Position numbers and translations under genes: made by a program
The notes under the pieces: generated by a model
Database searches by the model: none
What the model saw: only the letters and a program-made list of their open reading frames with translations
What the model was told of the DNA's origin: nothing
NCBI GenBank assembly: GCA_030605765.1
Contig: JAUWHP010000008.1
Coordinates: 1 to 32,829, forward strand
Length of the DNA: 32,829 nucleotides
Origin: Dehalococcoidia bacterium
Lineage (GTDB): Bacteria > Chloroflexota > Dehalococcoidia > GIF9 > AB-539-J10
Direction of reading: 5' to 3'
Part shown: positions 18,352-28,790 of the stretch, one piece after another
How positions within the stretch are numbered: the first letter of the stretch is position 1
How the letters are laid out: each line of letters starts with the position of its first letter

Positions 18352-18415
18352 GGATCGCTAAACACAGAAGGTAACCTGAAATTACATACGTTACCTACAG
18401 GATGATGGATCGCTA
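18352..18415. repeat. Pair of 9-bp direct repeats flanking a 7-bp inverted repeat
   Basis: GGATCGCTA at 18352-18360 and 18407-18415; AGGTAAC (18369-18375) and GTTACCT (18390-18396) between them. Confidence 0.5.
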
Positions 18416-18445
18416 GCCATGTTCTTATTATTCCAGGATTTATAA

Positions 18446-18565
18446 TTGGCACTGTCTCTGTACACCCGTCTTTACCTCATGGCGCGGCTGGTCTTGGCAC
18501 TGCTGCTCTTCGGTGTCTTGCTGGTGCTCTTTGCGTCATATTTGGCAACGCCTTTGCAAAGCTAA
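18446..18565 (+). CDS. Candidate small hydrophobic single-TM protein (39 aa, TTG start; 28 aa if ATG at 18479)
   Basis: (M)ALSLYTRLYLMARLVLALLLFGVLLVLFASYLATPLQS*; AGGA 8 nt before TTG; in-frame stop immediately upstream; ends 3 nt before the convergent cimA stop. Confidence 0.35.
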   Translation: MALSLYTRLYLMARLVLALLLFGVLLVLFASYLATPLQS

Positions 18566-18568
18566 TAG

Positions 18569-20164
18569 CTAAAATTTCTTTTCCCCAGCTTGCTTTATCA
18601 ACCAGTATTCTATGCTGTCTGTCAAAGCTAGCCAACTGGCTTCAATGATATTGGTTGAGCTGCCTACGGTTCGCCAATGCTCCTTGCCATCGCTAGATTC
18701 AATGAGCACCCGCACCTGTGAAGCGGTGCCTGCGGTTTCTTCAAGTATACGTACCTTGTAATCGGTAAGCTCTACAGCGGTCAAATTGGGGTGGAATTGT
18801 ATTAAGGCTTTGCGCAATGCTTGGTCAAGCGCATCGACTGGTCCATCACCTTCAGCGGCGGTATGTACTATCTTATCTCCTACCTTAACCTTGATAATGG
18901 CTTCTGATAGTGGCTCTTCTTGATTTCCGCTACTAGGAAGGCGGCGGCGTTTCTCCACCACCACCATAAAGTCAACTAGCTCAAAGGGTGGTTGGTAATG
19001 AGATTGGGCACGGTAAAGCAATAAATCGAATGATGCCTCAGCGCTCTCATATTGAAAACCCTGTTTTTCCTGTAGCTTGATTTGTTTCAGTATCTTTTCA
19101 ATTCCTTTGCCTCCGGGAAGGGGCAATCCGCGCTCTTTAGCTTTATAGATAATGCTCCTCTTACCCGCTAACTCGGAGATAATGACATGAGGTCGATTAC
19201 CTACCAGTTCAGGATTTATATGCTGGTAACTACCCTCCCATTTTGCTAAACCAGAAACGTGTACCCCCCCCTTATGCGAGAATGCATTGGCACCCACATA
19301 AGGAAGCCGATCATAAGGAGGTAAATTAGCTATCTCGGATACATAGCGCGAAACATCGCTTAGCCTGCTTAGCTGCTTGTTAGCAACGCAATCAATATCC
19401 ATCTTAAGCTTTAGAGTTGGAATGATAGAACAAAGATTGGCGTTGCCACAGCGTTCACCATATCCATTAATAGTTCCTTGGACTTGATTGACGCCTGCCC
19501 GAATGGCAGCCAAAGAGTTAGCTACCGCAAGCTCAATATCATTATGAGCATGAATGCCCAGAGGGGTAGAAGCCACTCTGCGAACGGCCTCAACGGATGC
19601 TACTATTTGCTCAGGCAAAGTGCCTCCGTTAGTGTCACAAAGGACTATACATTCAGCGCCGGCCTTAGCAGCGCGAATAACAACCTCGAGCGCGTACTCA
19701 GGATTCCCACTATGGCCGTCAAAGAAGTGCTCGGCATCGAAAAAAACTCTGAGGCCATTTGCTCTCAGATAAGCAATAGAATCCGTGATCATGTTGAGGT
19801 TTTCTCCCAATGTAGTTTCCAGAACTTGAGTCACTTGCTTGTCCCAGCTCTTGCCTACAATGGCGACCACCTCAGTTCTAGCCTCCAACAGAGCTTTAAG
19901 GTTGGCATCTTCTTCTGCTCTACAATTTGAGTGCCTGGTGCTGCCAAAAGCCACTATTGTAGCGTGATTCAATCTCAATCTTGCTGCCTTGATAAAGAAT
20001 TCTGTATCTTTGGGATTAGAGCCAGGCCAACCACCTTCAATGAAATCAATGCCTAGCTCGTCTAATCTCTGAGCAATCTTCAGCTTATCCTCGACAGAAA
20101 AAGAGATTCCTTTCTGCTGAGCACCATCACGTAAAGTTGTGTCATAAAGCTGTATTATTGACAT
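18569..20164 (-). CDS. cimA: Citramalate synthase
   Basis: 531 aa; [113 protein letters not shown]. Confidence 0.93.
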   Translation of the reverse strand: MSIIQLYDTTLRDGAQQKGISFSVEDKLKIAQRLDELGIDFIEGGWPGSNPKDTEFFIKAARLRLNHATIVAFGSTRHSNCRAEEDANLKALLEARTEVVAIVGKSWDKQVTQVLETTLGENLNMITDSIAYLRANGLRVFFDAEHFFDGHSGNPEYALEVVIRAAKAGAECIVLCDTNGGTLPEQIVASVEAVRRVASTPLGIHAHNDIELAVANSLAAIRAGVNQVQGTINGYGERCGNANLCSIIPTLKLKMDIDCVANKQLSRLSDVSRYVSEIANLPPYDRLPYVGANAFSHKGGVHVSGLAKWEGSYQHINPELVGNRPHVIISELAGKRSIIYKAKERGLPLPGGKGIEKILKQIKLQEKQGFQYESAEASFDLLLYRAQSHYQPPFELVDFMVVVEKRRRLPSSGNQEEPLSEAIIKVKVGDKIVHTAAEGDGPVDALDQALRKALIQFHPNLTAVELTDYKVRILEETAGTASQVRVLIESSDGKEHWRTVGSSTNIIEASWLALTDSIEYWLIKQAGEKKF

Positions 20165-21246
20165 TCTATCCTTTCAGCAATCAAATCTCCCATCTCTTTC
20201 GTCCCCACTCTGGTCTTGCCTTCTGCCATTATATCGTAAGTTCTATAACCTTCTTCCAGGGCCGCAATCACAGCATCTTCTATAGCTTGAGCTTCAGCCA
20301 TCAATTCAAAAGAGTACCACAGCATCATAGCCACACTTAGAATAGTGGCGATAGGATTAGCCAGGTTTTGCCCTGCTCGCCGTGGAGCGCTGCCATGAAT
20401 CGGTTCATACAAACCAAATGCCTTCCCCTTAGGGATTCCAGCCAAGCTAGCTGAGGGTAACATGCCCATAGAACCAGCCAGCATGGAAGCCTCATCGGTG
20501 ATAATATCGCCAAACATGTTTCCGGTGACTAAGACATCAAATTCACTGGGATGCTGGATAAGTCGCATAGCACAAGCATCAACCAGCATATGCTCCAATT
20601 TGATATCAGGGTAATCAGCGCCGATTTCCATAGCAATTTGCCGCCATAATCGCGATGATTGAAGAACATTGGCCTTATCAACCGAGGTTAGCTTTTTAGA
20701 TCGGGTGCGAGCTAATTCAAAACCAACTCGCAATATGCGCTCAATCTCTACTTCAGAATAAGCCATGGTATCAACACCCTGCCTTCCCTCAGAGTTGCGC
20801 CATTGTTTTTTAGGCTGCCCATAATAAAGCCCACCAGTGAGCTCCCTTATCACTACCAAATCAACACCTTCAATTACTTCTGGTTTGAGGTTGGTAGAAT
20901 TAGCTAGCATGGGCATAACTTTCACTGGACGTAAATTAGCAAATAGCTTGCACTCTTTCCTTATAGCTAAAAGCCCATCTTCAGGATGCACCTTTGCTTT
21001 GGGGTCATCCCACTTTGGCCCACCAAGGGCACCGAGCAATATGGCATCACACTGTTTGCACATATTTACTGTTTCTTCGTTAAGAGCTGTCTCCAGTGTA
21101 TCTATAGCAATACCACCTATCAAGCCCTGGTGTAAACGAAATTTATGCCCAAAGCTTTCACCCACTGTTTCTAGAACCTTCACCGCCTCGGCTACAACCT
21201 CAGGGCCAATGCCATCACCGGGCAAAACTGCAATATCAAATTCCAT
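20155..21246 (-). CDS. leuB: 3-isopropylmalate dehydrogenase
   Basis: 363 aa; [85 protein letters not shown]. Confidence 0.97.
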   Translation of the reverse strand: MEFDIAVLPGDGIGPEVVAEAVKVLETVGESFGHKFRLHQGLIGGIAIDTLETALNEETVNMCKQCDAILLGALGGPKWDDPKAKVHPEDGLLAIRKECKLFANLRPVKVMPMLANSTNLKPEVIEGVDLVVIRELTGGLYYGQPKKQWRNSEGRQGVDTMAYSEVEIERILRVGFELARTRSKKLTSVDKANVLQSSRLWRQIAMEIGADYPDIKLEHMLVDACAMRLIQHPSEFDVLVTGNMFGDIITDEASMLAGSMGMLPSASLAGIPKGKAFGLYEPIHGSAPRRAGQNLANPIATILSVAMMLWYSFELMAEAQAIEDAVIAALEEGYRTYDIMAEGKTRVGTKEMGDLIAERIECQ

Positions 21247-21271
21247 ATCTATTCACCTCTCATTCCTTGCT

Positions 21272-21310
21272 GGGCCTCCCTCCAGGCGTAATGAACAATT
21301 CCGGAGGCCC
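21272..21310. repeat. Intra-operon inverted repeat between leuD and leuB
   Basis: GGGCCTCC (21272-21279) and GGAGGCCC (21303-21310), perfect 8-bp arms, 23-nt loop. Confidence 0.6.
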
Positions 21311-21333
21311 CTCACCATCACTCAGGATGATAG

Positions 21334-21831
21334 CTAAATACTTTGTAATCTATGTTTAGTATATTCAATTAGCCCACCAGCATCAATTATGTCCATCATA
21401 AATTCAGGATAAGGATTGGCCATAACTGTCTTGTTTTTGGAAATATTCTTAATCTCGCCAGTGGACAAATCCACCTCTAGTATATCACCTGCCTCTGTTT
21501 CAGCTACTGACCCGGCGCATTCTAGAAGAGGCAATCCAATATTAATAGCATTGCGGAAGAAAATACGAGCAAAGCTTTGAGCAATAATGCAGGAGATACC
21601 ACTCGCTTTGATAGCTAAAGGAGCATGTTCCCGAGATGAGCCGCAGCCAAAATTAGTAGTAGCAACGATTATATCTCCAGACTCAACTTTAGTAGCAAAC
21701 TCCGGGTCGATATCCTCCATGCAATGCTTGGCTAATTCAGCGGGTTCAGAAATACTAAGGTATCGCGCCGGAATAATAACATCGGTATTGACGTTACTTC
21801 CGAATTTGTGAACCTTACCTCTTAGTTTCAA
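21334..21831 (-). CDS. leuD: 3-isopropylmalate dehydratase small subunit (TTG start)
   Basis: 165 aa; [69 protein letters not shown]. Confidence 0.95.
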   Translation of the reverse strand: MKLRGKVHKFGSNVNTDVIIPARYLSISEPAELAKHCMEDIDPEFATKVESGDIIVATTNFGCGSSREHAPLAIKASGISCIIAQSFARIFFRNAINIGLPLLECAGSVAETEAGDILEVDLSTGEIKNISKNKTVMANPYPEFMMDIIDAGGLIEYTKHRLQSI

Positions 21832-22163
21832 ATTCCTCTTTGTCTTCCTTCACCATAAGATCAAACAAGGTAGGCATACCTTGGACGTAGGTAAACCTCC
21901 TAATTCTTCTCTCTGCTAGCCTGACATACTCCTCATTTATATCATAACCCACATAGTGTCGCTTTGTTTTTACCGCGGCTATAGCCGTCTGTCCGCTTCC
22001 CATAAAGGGGTCTAAGACAACCTCCCCTTCATAAGTATAGAGCTGAATAGGCCGCCGAATTTTTCGTCTTCAAATACTTCTATCAGATGATTTGGCATCT
22101 CTCTGCTCTCTCTACCTTTGTTGGAATAGCACAGCTCATATTTTCGCTTTTGGGAGTGGCCTA
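21815..22163 (-). pseudogene. DNA methyltransferase (N4/N6, DPFMGSG motif I) C-terminal remnant, plus an upstream out-of-frame fragment
   Basis: Frame B (21815-22060): RPIQLYTYEGEVVLDPFMGSGQTAIAAVKTKRHYVGYDINEEYVRLAERRIRR; frame A (from the leuC end to the stop at 22012): [41 protein letters not shown]. No catalytic [DSN]PP[YFW] motif is present. Confidence 0.75.
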
Positions 22164-23456
22164 TCAAGAAAGCCTTGAATCTAGTAGCTCCTCTGGGCTG
22201 GCAATTCTGCCCAGAATAGCGCTGACAGCAGCTACAGCCGGTCCAGCCAGGTAGACTTCAGATTTTGGGCTTCCCATTCTGCCCACAAAATTGCGGTTGG
22301 TGGTAGATAAGCAGCGCTCACCAGCAGCTAAAACCCCCATATGACCACCCAGGCAAGGCCCACAAGTGGGCGTGCTTACCACAGCTCCAGCCTCTATGAA
22401 AATTTCTATCAATCCTTCTCTCAAAGCATCAAGATAAACCTTTTGTGAACCAGGGAGGATAATGCATCTGATTTCTGGATGTATTTGCTTTTCTTTAAGG
22501 AGTTTAGCTACTACCCTCAAATCGTCAAGACGACCGTTGGTGCAACTGCCAATAACCACCTGGTCTAGTTTTATGTCACCTACCTGGCTTACACATTTAG
22601 TATTGGAAGGAATATGAGGAAAAGCTACCTGGGGTTCAATTTTCGATACGTCGTATTCGATGATTTTGGAATATCCAGTATTTCCAGGCGGGTAACATTC
22701 TTCGCTTCGCCTAGAATAGCGATGACGAGAATGTTCCTTTATGTATTCTTCGGTTTTGCCATCCACTTTGAACATACCCGCTTTGGCTCCGGCTTCAACA
22801 GCCATGTTTGCCATAGTGAATCGCCCATCCATTGACAGCTCATCAATGACCTCGCCGCCGAATTCCATAACTGAGTAAAGAGCGCCATCTACGCCAATAT
22901 CGCCAATGGTATAGAGAATGAGGTCTTTGCCACCAACCCATTTAGGCAACTTGCCATGATAAACAAAATTGATTGTTGGTGGTACCTTCATCCATATCTC
23001 TCCTATCGCCATAGCCACGGCGATATCAGTTGAGCCCATACCAGTAGCAAAAGCACCTAAAGCACCGTAGGTGCAGGTGTGAGAATCAGCACCAACGATA
23101 ACCTGACCTGGCAAAACAAAACCCTGCTCAGGTAAAAGCACGTGCTCTATCCCCATACGCCCTACCTCAAAGTAAATTATTCCCTGCTCCTTCGCAAACT
23201 CCCGCATCAGCTTTGCCTGCTCTGCAGATTGTATATCTTTGTTAGGGCAAAAATGGTCAGGGACCATGATCACTTTCTTAGAATCAAAAACCTTGGATAT
23301 CCCGAGCCTTTGAAATTCCCTGATAGCTAAAGGCGCTGTTATATCATTAGACAGCACCAGATCAACCTTCACATTTACAAATTCGCCGGGCTTAACGTTC
23401 TCTTTGCCACTATAGGCTGCTAAGATTTTCTCAGCTAAAGTTCTCATTGACATCAC
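22164..23456 (-). CDS. leuC: 3-isopropylmalate dehydratase large subunit
   Basis: 430 aa; [109 protein letters not shown]. Confidence 0.96.
   Translation of the reverse strand: MMSMRTLAEKILAAYSGKENVKPGEFVNVKVDLVLSNDITAPLAIREFQRLGISKVFDSKKVIMVPDHFCPNKDIQSAEQAKLMREFAKEQGIIYFEVGRMGIEHVLLPEQGFVLPGQVIVGADSHTCTYGALGAFATGMGSTDIAVAMAIGEIWMKVPPTINFVYHGKLPKWVGGKDLILYTIGDIGVDGALYSVMEFGGEVIDELSMDGRFTMANMAVEAGAKAGMFKVDGKTEEYIKEHSRHRYSRRSEECYPPGNTGYSKIIEYDVSKIEPQVAFPHIPSNTKCVSQVGDIKLDQVVIGSCTNGRLDDLRVVAKLLKEKQIHPEIRCIILPGSQKVYLDALREGLIEIFIEAGAVVSTPTCGPCLGGHMGVLAAGERCLSTTNRNFVGRMGSPKSEVYLAGPAVAAVSAILGRIASPEELLDSRLS
22694..22735. repeat. Inverted-repeat element within the leuC coding sequence
   Basis: AACATTCTTCGCTTCGCCTAGAATAGCGATGACGAGAATGTT; terminal AACATTCT/AGAATGTT perfect 8-bp arms; interior resembles ATTCTTCGCTTCGC..AGAATGAC-type repeats. 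Confidence 0.5.
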
Positions 23457-23494
23457 TCCATTCGGCGAGAAACTATATTTTCCGTTGCAGTATT

Positions 23495-23899
23495 TTAGTC
23501 AAGGATTTTAGAAAGCATCAAGCTAACTACTATGAGGAGAGCAGCAACAGCGGAAATCAAGTATAACCCAGCCCCAGCGGCTAAACCTACAGCAGCAGCA
23601 GCCCACATGCTCGCTGCAGTGGTTAGCCCTGTTACTTCCCCTGCCTGAGGTCCACGAAATATAACGCCAGCGCCAATAAAGCCGATGCCAATTACTACAC
23701 CGGCGGCAACTCGTGAGGGATCACCCACGCCACTAAAACCAAAAATGGAAACCACCGTAAACAGAGCTGCCCCTAAAGCAATCAAAACATAGGTCCGTAT
23801 TCCCACTGGCTTACCAGCTCGTTTTCGTTGGTAGCCAATAGCTGTGCCTAAAACGGCAGCCAGAAGCAAGCGCAATATCATTTCCAGCCATGAGGGCAA
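23495..23899 (-). CDS. MgtC/SapB-family membrane protein (TTG start)
   Basis: 134 aa; [83 protein letters not shown]. Confidence 0.92.
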   Translation of the reverse strand: MPSWLEMILRLLLAAVLGTAIGYQRKRAGKPVGIRTYVLIALGAALFTVVSIFGFSGVGDPSRVAAGVVIGIGFIGAGVIFRGPQAGEVTGLTTAASMWAAAAVGLAAGAGLYLISAVAALLIVVSLMLSKILD

Positions 23900-25429
23900 T
23901 TAAGCTTTTCCCTCCTCAGCCGCTTTCCTGGCCAAAAGCCGATTCAGAGCATTCATATACGCTTTCGCACTGGCAACTATAATGTCGGTAGAGGCACCGC
24001 GTCCTGTATATGTTACCCCACCACTCTCGATTCGAATTAACACCTCGCCAATGGCATCAATCCCTTCAGTAACTGATTTAATAGTAAATTCTGTAAGTGT
24101 ATTGGGGATTCCAACTATGCGATTGATAGCCTTACATACGGCATCCACTGGTCCCGTGCCTAAGGCAGCATCAGCTAGGCTTTGTCCATCAGGTCCAATG
24201 AGCCTCACTGAAGCTGTAGGAAGACTATGGTCACCACAAGAAACCTCAACATGGTCAAGATGGTATGCTTCAGTGGCAGTGCGAAGTTCTTCCGCCACCA
24301 GGGATTCGATATCACGGTCGGTGATTTCCTTCTTCTTATCGGCCAACTCTTTGAGGCTATGAAAGGCACGGTTTAGAGCCTCTTCATTCAAAGTATAGCC
24401 AAGTTCGGCTAACCTCTCTTTGAAGGCATGCTTGCCGCTTAGCTTACTCAACACGAGACTACTTGCCGGGATACCAACCGATTTTGGGTCTATAATTTCA
24501 TAAGTTATGGCTCTCTTTATTAAACCGTCTTGATGAATACCTGATTGATGGCGGAAAGCGTTTGCCCCCACGATAGCCTTATTAGATTGCACAGCGAAGC
24601 CAGTAAGTTCACTTACAAGACGGCTCGTCTTGTAAATCTGAGTGGTATCAACATTGCTAGTAAGGTGAAAGAAATCCTGGCGAGTCCTCAGCGCCATAAC
24701 GATTTCCTCCAGAGAGGTATTTCCGGCTCGCTCTCCGATACCGTTGATAGTGCATTCAACCTGCCGCGCACCTTTTCGTATCGCTTCGAGGCTGTTGGCT
24801 ACCGCTAATCCTAAATCATTATGGCAATGGACACTTATTAAAGCCTTATGGATATTGGGTACATTGACCAGAATGTTTTGGATCAAGTCACCAAATTCAT
24901 GTGGGGTGGCATAACCCACAGTGTCTGGTATATTCACTGTGGTCGCCCCAGCATCAATCACAGATTCTAAGATATGGTAGAGGTATGCGGGTTCGGCCCG
25001 GCTGGCGTCCATAGGCGAAAATTCAACATCGTCAACATAATTTCTGGCTCTAGTCACCATTTTCCTGGCCATCTCCAGAATCTCCTCACGGCTTTTGTTA
25101 AGCTGGTAGAGAAGGTGGATGTCTGAGGCAGAGAGAAAAACATGGATTCGTGGGTGGGCTGCCTCCTTAACTGCTTCCCAGGCTCTATCTATAGCCTTAG
25201 CATTGGCATGAGATAAAGCACAAATTACAGGTCGTTGAACCTCTTTGCTAATAAGGTGAACAGCCTCGAAGTCACCTGGAGAGCTGACGGGAAAACCAGC
25301 TTCAATGACATCGACACTAAGCTTTTCCAGTTGTTTGGCTATCTTCAGTTTCTCTTGAGCATTTAAACTTGCACCGGCTGCTTGTTCTCCATCGCGCAGG
25401 GTGGTATCGAAAATCATCACCTTGTCCAT
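23900..25429 (-). CDS. leuA: 2-isopropylmalate synthase
   Basis: 509 aa; [117 protein letters not shown]. Confidence 0.96.
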   Translation of the reverse strand: MDKVMIFDTTLRDGEQAAGASLNAQEKLKIAKQLEKLSVDVIEAGFPVSSPGDFEAVHLISKEVQRPVICALSHANAKAIDRAWEAVKEAAHPRIHVFLSASDIHLLYQLNKSREEILEMARKMVTRARNYVDDVEFSPMDASRAEPAYLYHILESVIDAGATTVNIPDTVGYATPHEFGDLIQNILVNVPNIHKALISVHCHNDLGLAVANSLEAIRKGARQVECTINGIGERAGNTSLEEIVMALRTRQDFFHLTSNVDTTQIYKTSRLVSELTGFAVQSNKAIVGANAFRHQSGIHQDGLIKRAITYEIIDPKSVGIPASSLVLSKLSGKHAFKERLAELGYTLNEEALNRAFHSLKELADKKKEITDRDIESLVAEELRTATEAYHLDHVEVSCGDHSLPTASVRLIGPDGQSLADAALGTGPVDAVCKAINRIVGIPNTLTEFTIKSVTEGIDAIGEVLIRIESGGVTYTGRGASTDIIVASAKAYMNALNRLLARKAAEEGKA

Positions 25430-25517
25430 GGTTCATTCCTCTTAGCGCTTCACTTTGAGAGATTTACTCTCCAATTTAAATTGTGCTGGTATGATCCCAC
25501 ACTCCTTATCTAAATAT

Positions 25518-26513
25518 CTATTTTTTCTTGAGCCAGGGCATCATGTCTCTCAGTTTTTCGCCCACAATTTCGATAGGATGTTCTGCTTCCATGCGTTTCA
25601 TAGCGTTGTAGCTGGGCCGGCCAGCCTGGTTTTCTAAAATCCATTCTCTAGCAAAGCTACCATCCTGAATCTCTGTCAGAATTTGCTCCATTTCTTCTTT
25701 TACTAAATCGTCGATGATTCGCGGTCCTCGACTGTAATCGCCGTATTCAGCAGTGTCGCTTATCGAATACCTCATATACTTCAAGCCACCCTGATACATA
25801 AGGTCAACGATGAGCTTCAGTACATGGAAACATTCAAAATAGGCAATTTCCGGTTGGTAGCCAGCCTCTACCAGTGTCTCAAATCCAGCTTTGACTAAGG
25901 AAGAGACCCCTCCACAGAGCACTGTTTGTTCACCGAAAAGGTCGGTCTCTGTCTCTTCAGCAAAAGTCGTCTCCAGGACGCCAGCCCTGGCGCAGCCAAT
26001 ACCTTTGGCATAAGCCAAAGCAATATCTCTGGCTTTGCCCGAGGCATCCTGGTATATAGCAACTAAGGCTGGAACCCCAGAACCCTCAACGTAAAGCCGG
26101 CGTAGTATATGTCCCGGGCCTTTAGGAGCTATCATGCTAACGTCGATGTTGGGAGATGGCACAATTTGTGAATAGTGGATATTAAAACCATGTGCGAACA
26201 TCAGAGTTTTGCCATGTGCTAACTCCTTCTCGATTGACTGTTGGTAGATTCGAGGCTGTAGATTGTCAGGAGCCAGCATGATAATAATATCCGCTGCTTT
26301 TGCTACTTCAGCAGCATTAGCGACTTCAAAACCATTGTCTTGTGCTGCTTTCCAACCCTCGCTACCCACCGCTTCAGCAACAATAACTTGGCACCCACTA
26401 TCCTTTAGATTCTGAGCATGGGCATGCCCCTGGCTACCGTAGCCAATAACGCCAATCGTTTTCTCTTTGATTAAGTCTAAGTTAGCATCCTTGTCATAAT
26501 AAATTTTAGCCAC
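25518..26513 (-). CDS. ilvC: Ketol-acid reductoisomerase
   Basis: 331 aa; [98 protein letters not shown]. Confidence 0.97.
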   Translation of the reverse strand: MAKIYYDKDANLDLIKEKTIGVIGYGSQGHAHAQNLKDSGCQVIVAEAVGSEGWKAAQDNGFEVANAAEVAKAADIIIMLAPDNLQPRIYQQSIEKELAHGKTLMFAHGFNIHYSQIVPSPNIDVSMIAPKGPGHILRRLYVEGSGVPALVAIYQDASGKARDIALAYAKGIGCARAGVLETTFAEETETDLFGEQTVLCGGVSSLVKAGFETLVEAGYQPEIAYFECFHVLKLIVDLMYQGGLKYMRYSISDTAEYGDYSRGPRIIDDLVKEEMEQILTEIQDGSFAREWILENQAGRPSYNAMKRMEAEHPIEIVGEKLRDMMPWLKKK

Positions 26514-26560
26514 GTTTTCCTCCTTAAAATTCTAATTTCCAAATCCTAAACTTTTTAAAC

Positions 26561-27058
26561 TTAGAGTCTATTAGCCTGAGCAGTTCCTCCACGAGTTAAA
26601 GCAATTCTACCAGTCCTATTAATCTCAGTCACCCCGAAACCGCGAAGAAGTTCAAGTAGCGATTCCAATTTATTTTCATCGCCAGTGACTTCCACCGTCA
26701 GCGAATCAGGAGCAACATCAACTATGTTGGCTCGGAAAATGTCAACAATCTGTATAACTTCACTTCTCGTTGCAGTGGTAGTCTTGACTTTAATTAAGGC
26801 TAATTCTCTGGTTACTATATCTTCTGCAGTTATGTCAGACACCCTAACCACATTGATTAACTTATCTAATTGTTTTCTGACTTGCTCTATCCTTGCAGAA
26901 TCGCCGTTAACAACAACAGTCATACGGGATAAGCCAGGTTGTTCACTATGCCCCACGGCGATGCTCTCTATGTTAAAGGCTCGACGCCGAAACAAGCTAG
27001 CCACTCTATTCAACACACCAGGCTTATTTTCTACCAAAGCTACCAAAGTATGTTTCAT
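26561..27058 (-). CDS. ilvN: Acetolactate synthase small (regulatory) subunit
   Basis: MKHTLVALVENKPGVLNRVASLFRRRAFNIESIAVGHSEQPGLSRMTVVV (ACT domain); probable start at the second ATG (27058). Confidence 0.95.
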   Translation of the reverse strand: MKHTLVALVENKPGVLNRVASLFRRRAFNIESIAVGHSEQPGLSRMTVVVNGDSARIEQVRKQLDKLINVVRVSDITAEDIVTRELALIKVKTTTATRSEVIQIVDIFRANIVDVAPDSLTVEVTGDENKLESLLELLRGFGVTEINRTGRIALTRGGTAQANRL

Positions 27059-27087
27059 ACCAGTCAATTTGTTTTCCTCGAAATATG

Positions 27088-28782
27088 TTAACGGCTGCTT
27101 GCCATCTCTGGCTTGGGCCTCTCCAGAATTCGGCTGAGGCTTTCTCCAGGTTGCACCATAGGATAGACATTTTCCTCTGGTTCAACAACAAAATCAATAA
27201 GGAAGGGTCCAGGATAATCCATTGCTTTTTGTATAGCCGGAGTTACCTCCTCCCTGCTTTTCACCTTGATTCCAGGTATATCGTAAGCCTCGGCAATTTT
27301 CACGAAATCGGGGTTCCACAGCTTCGTATCAACATAGCGGCGCTCATAAAAAAACTCCTGCCACTGCCTCACCATTCCCAGATAGCCATTGTTGATGATA
27401 GCTATCTTAACAGCGAGGTGCTCCTGTGCTATAGTCCCTAACTCTTGAACAGTCATTTGAAAACCACCATCACCGGCAATACACCACACCGTTTCCTCAG
27501 GTTGACCAACTTTAGCTCCCATCGCAGCAGGAAGCTCAAATCCCATAGTGCCTAAGCCGCCTGAAGAAATAAGACTGTTAGGCCTAGTATAAAGGAAGTG
27601 TTGTGCTGCCCACATTTGATGTTGTCCTACTCCTGTAACTATTATACTATCGCCTTGGGTAATTTCATGAATCTGATGAATAACATATCCAGGTAAGAGC
27701 TCATCGCCCTGCCCGCTTTCCACCAATGGATGTTCACGCCTCCATTGGTCTAACTGGGTAAGCCAATCCAAATGCTCCCCGCGTTCAATTTGCTTGTTCA
27801 TAGCCTTTAAAACATTTTTAGCATCACCAACTATGGGTATGTCCACTGGTATGTTTTTCCCTATTTCTGCGGGGTCGATATCCACGTGAATGATGAGAGC
27901 TTGTGGTGCAAACTGTTTAGTATTTGCCGTAGCCCGATCATCAAATCTCATACCAGTAGCAATAATAAGGTCAGCATTTTGCACCGCCATATTAGCGTAA
28001 GCCAGGCCATGCATTCCTATCATGCCAAAATTCAGTATATGGTCTCCCGGAAAAGAACTGATTCCGAGGAGTGTACTGACTACTGGTATTTGTGCTTTTT
28101 CGGCTAGTTCCTTAAGTTCGTTATAAGCCTGGGAAATAACTATTCCTCTACCAGCGATGATAACAGGTCTTTCCGCTTTATTGATACGCCCTACTGCCTT
28201 TTTAATTTGAACTGAATGACCTCGTGAGACAAACCTATAACCTGGCAAATCAACTTCTCCAAGCTCAGCGAATTCGACTTCTTCTTGCTGTACATCTTTT
28301 GGCAAATCAATGAGCACAGGACCTGGCCTTCCCGTTTGAGCGATATAGAAAGCCTCCTTAACCGTCCGTGCCAGCTCTGCGGCATCAGTAACAAGATAAT
28401 TATGCTTTGTGATGGGAAGAGTAATTCCAGTAATATCTGTCTCTTGGAACGCATCCTTACCAATAAAAGGCCTGGCTACCTGGCCAGTTATAGCTATTAT
28501 TGGGGAAGAATCCATATAAGCATTGGCAATCCCAGTTACCAGATTAGTAGCTCCAGGGCCTGATGTAGCAATACATACGCCTGCTTTATGGGTGACTCGA
28601 GCATAGCCATCAGCAGCGTGGGCTGCTCCCTGCTCATGGCGAACAAGTATATGCCGTAGTTGAGGATATTGAGGAAGGGTGTCATATAACGGCAGCAGAG
28701 CACCACCCAGGATGCCAAAAAACACCTCACCTCCCTCTTTAATCAGGCTTTCACACAAAATCTGAGATCCAGTCTTCTTCAT
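27088..28782 (-). CDS. ilvB: Acetolactate synthase large (catalytic) subunit
   Basis: 564 aa; VFFGILGGALLPLYDTL, HEQGAAHAADGYARVTHKAGVCIATSGPGATNLVTGIANAYMDS, GDGGFQMTVQELGTIAQEHLAVKIAIINNGYLGMVRQWQE. Confidence 0.97.
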   Translation of the reverse strand: MKKTGSQILCESLIKEGGEVFFGILGGALLPLYDTLPQYPQLRHILVRHEQGAAHAADGYARVTHKAGVCIATSGPGATNLVTGIANAYMDSSPIIAITGQVARPFIGKDAFQETDITGITLPITKHNYLVTDAAELARTVKEAFYIAQTGRPGPVLIDLPKDVQQEEVEFAELGEVDLPGYRFVSRGHSVQIKKAVGRINKAERPVIIAGRGIVISQAYNELKELAEKAQIPVVSTLLGISSFPGDHILNFGMIGMHGLAYANMAVQNADLIIATGMRFDDRATANTKQFAPQALIIHVDIDPAEIGKNIPVDIPIVGDAKNVLKAMNKQIERGEHLDWLTQLDQWRREHPLVESGQGDELLPGYVIHQIHEITQGDSIIVTGVGQHQMWAAQHFLYTRPNSLISSGGLGTMGFELPAAMGAKVGQPEETVWCIAGDGGFQMTVQELGTIAQEHLAVKIAIINNGYLGMVRQWQEFFYERRYVDTKLWNPDFVKIAEAYDIPGIKVKSREEVTPAIQKAMDYPGPFLIDFVVEPEENVYPMVQPGESLSRILERPKPEMASSR

Positions 28783-28790
28783 AAAAGCTC

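Noticed and set aside
19478-19930. 150-aa plus-strand ORF
   Set aside because: Antisense to cimA; no recognisable family.
20837-21337. 166-aa plus-strand ORF
   Set aside because: Antisense to leuB; composition typical of shadow ORFs.
23982-24362. 126-aa plus-strand ORF
   Set aside because: Antisense to leuA; no motif.
26685-27441. Two plus-strand ORFs (150 and 118 aa) over ilvN/ilvB
   Set aside because: Antisense shadows of well-supported genes.
28191-28730. Minus-strand ORFs 28191-28463 and 28536-28730
   Set aside because: Alternative frames within ilvB.
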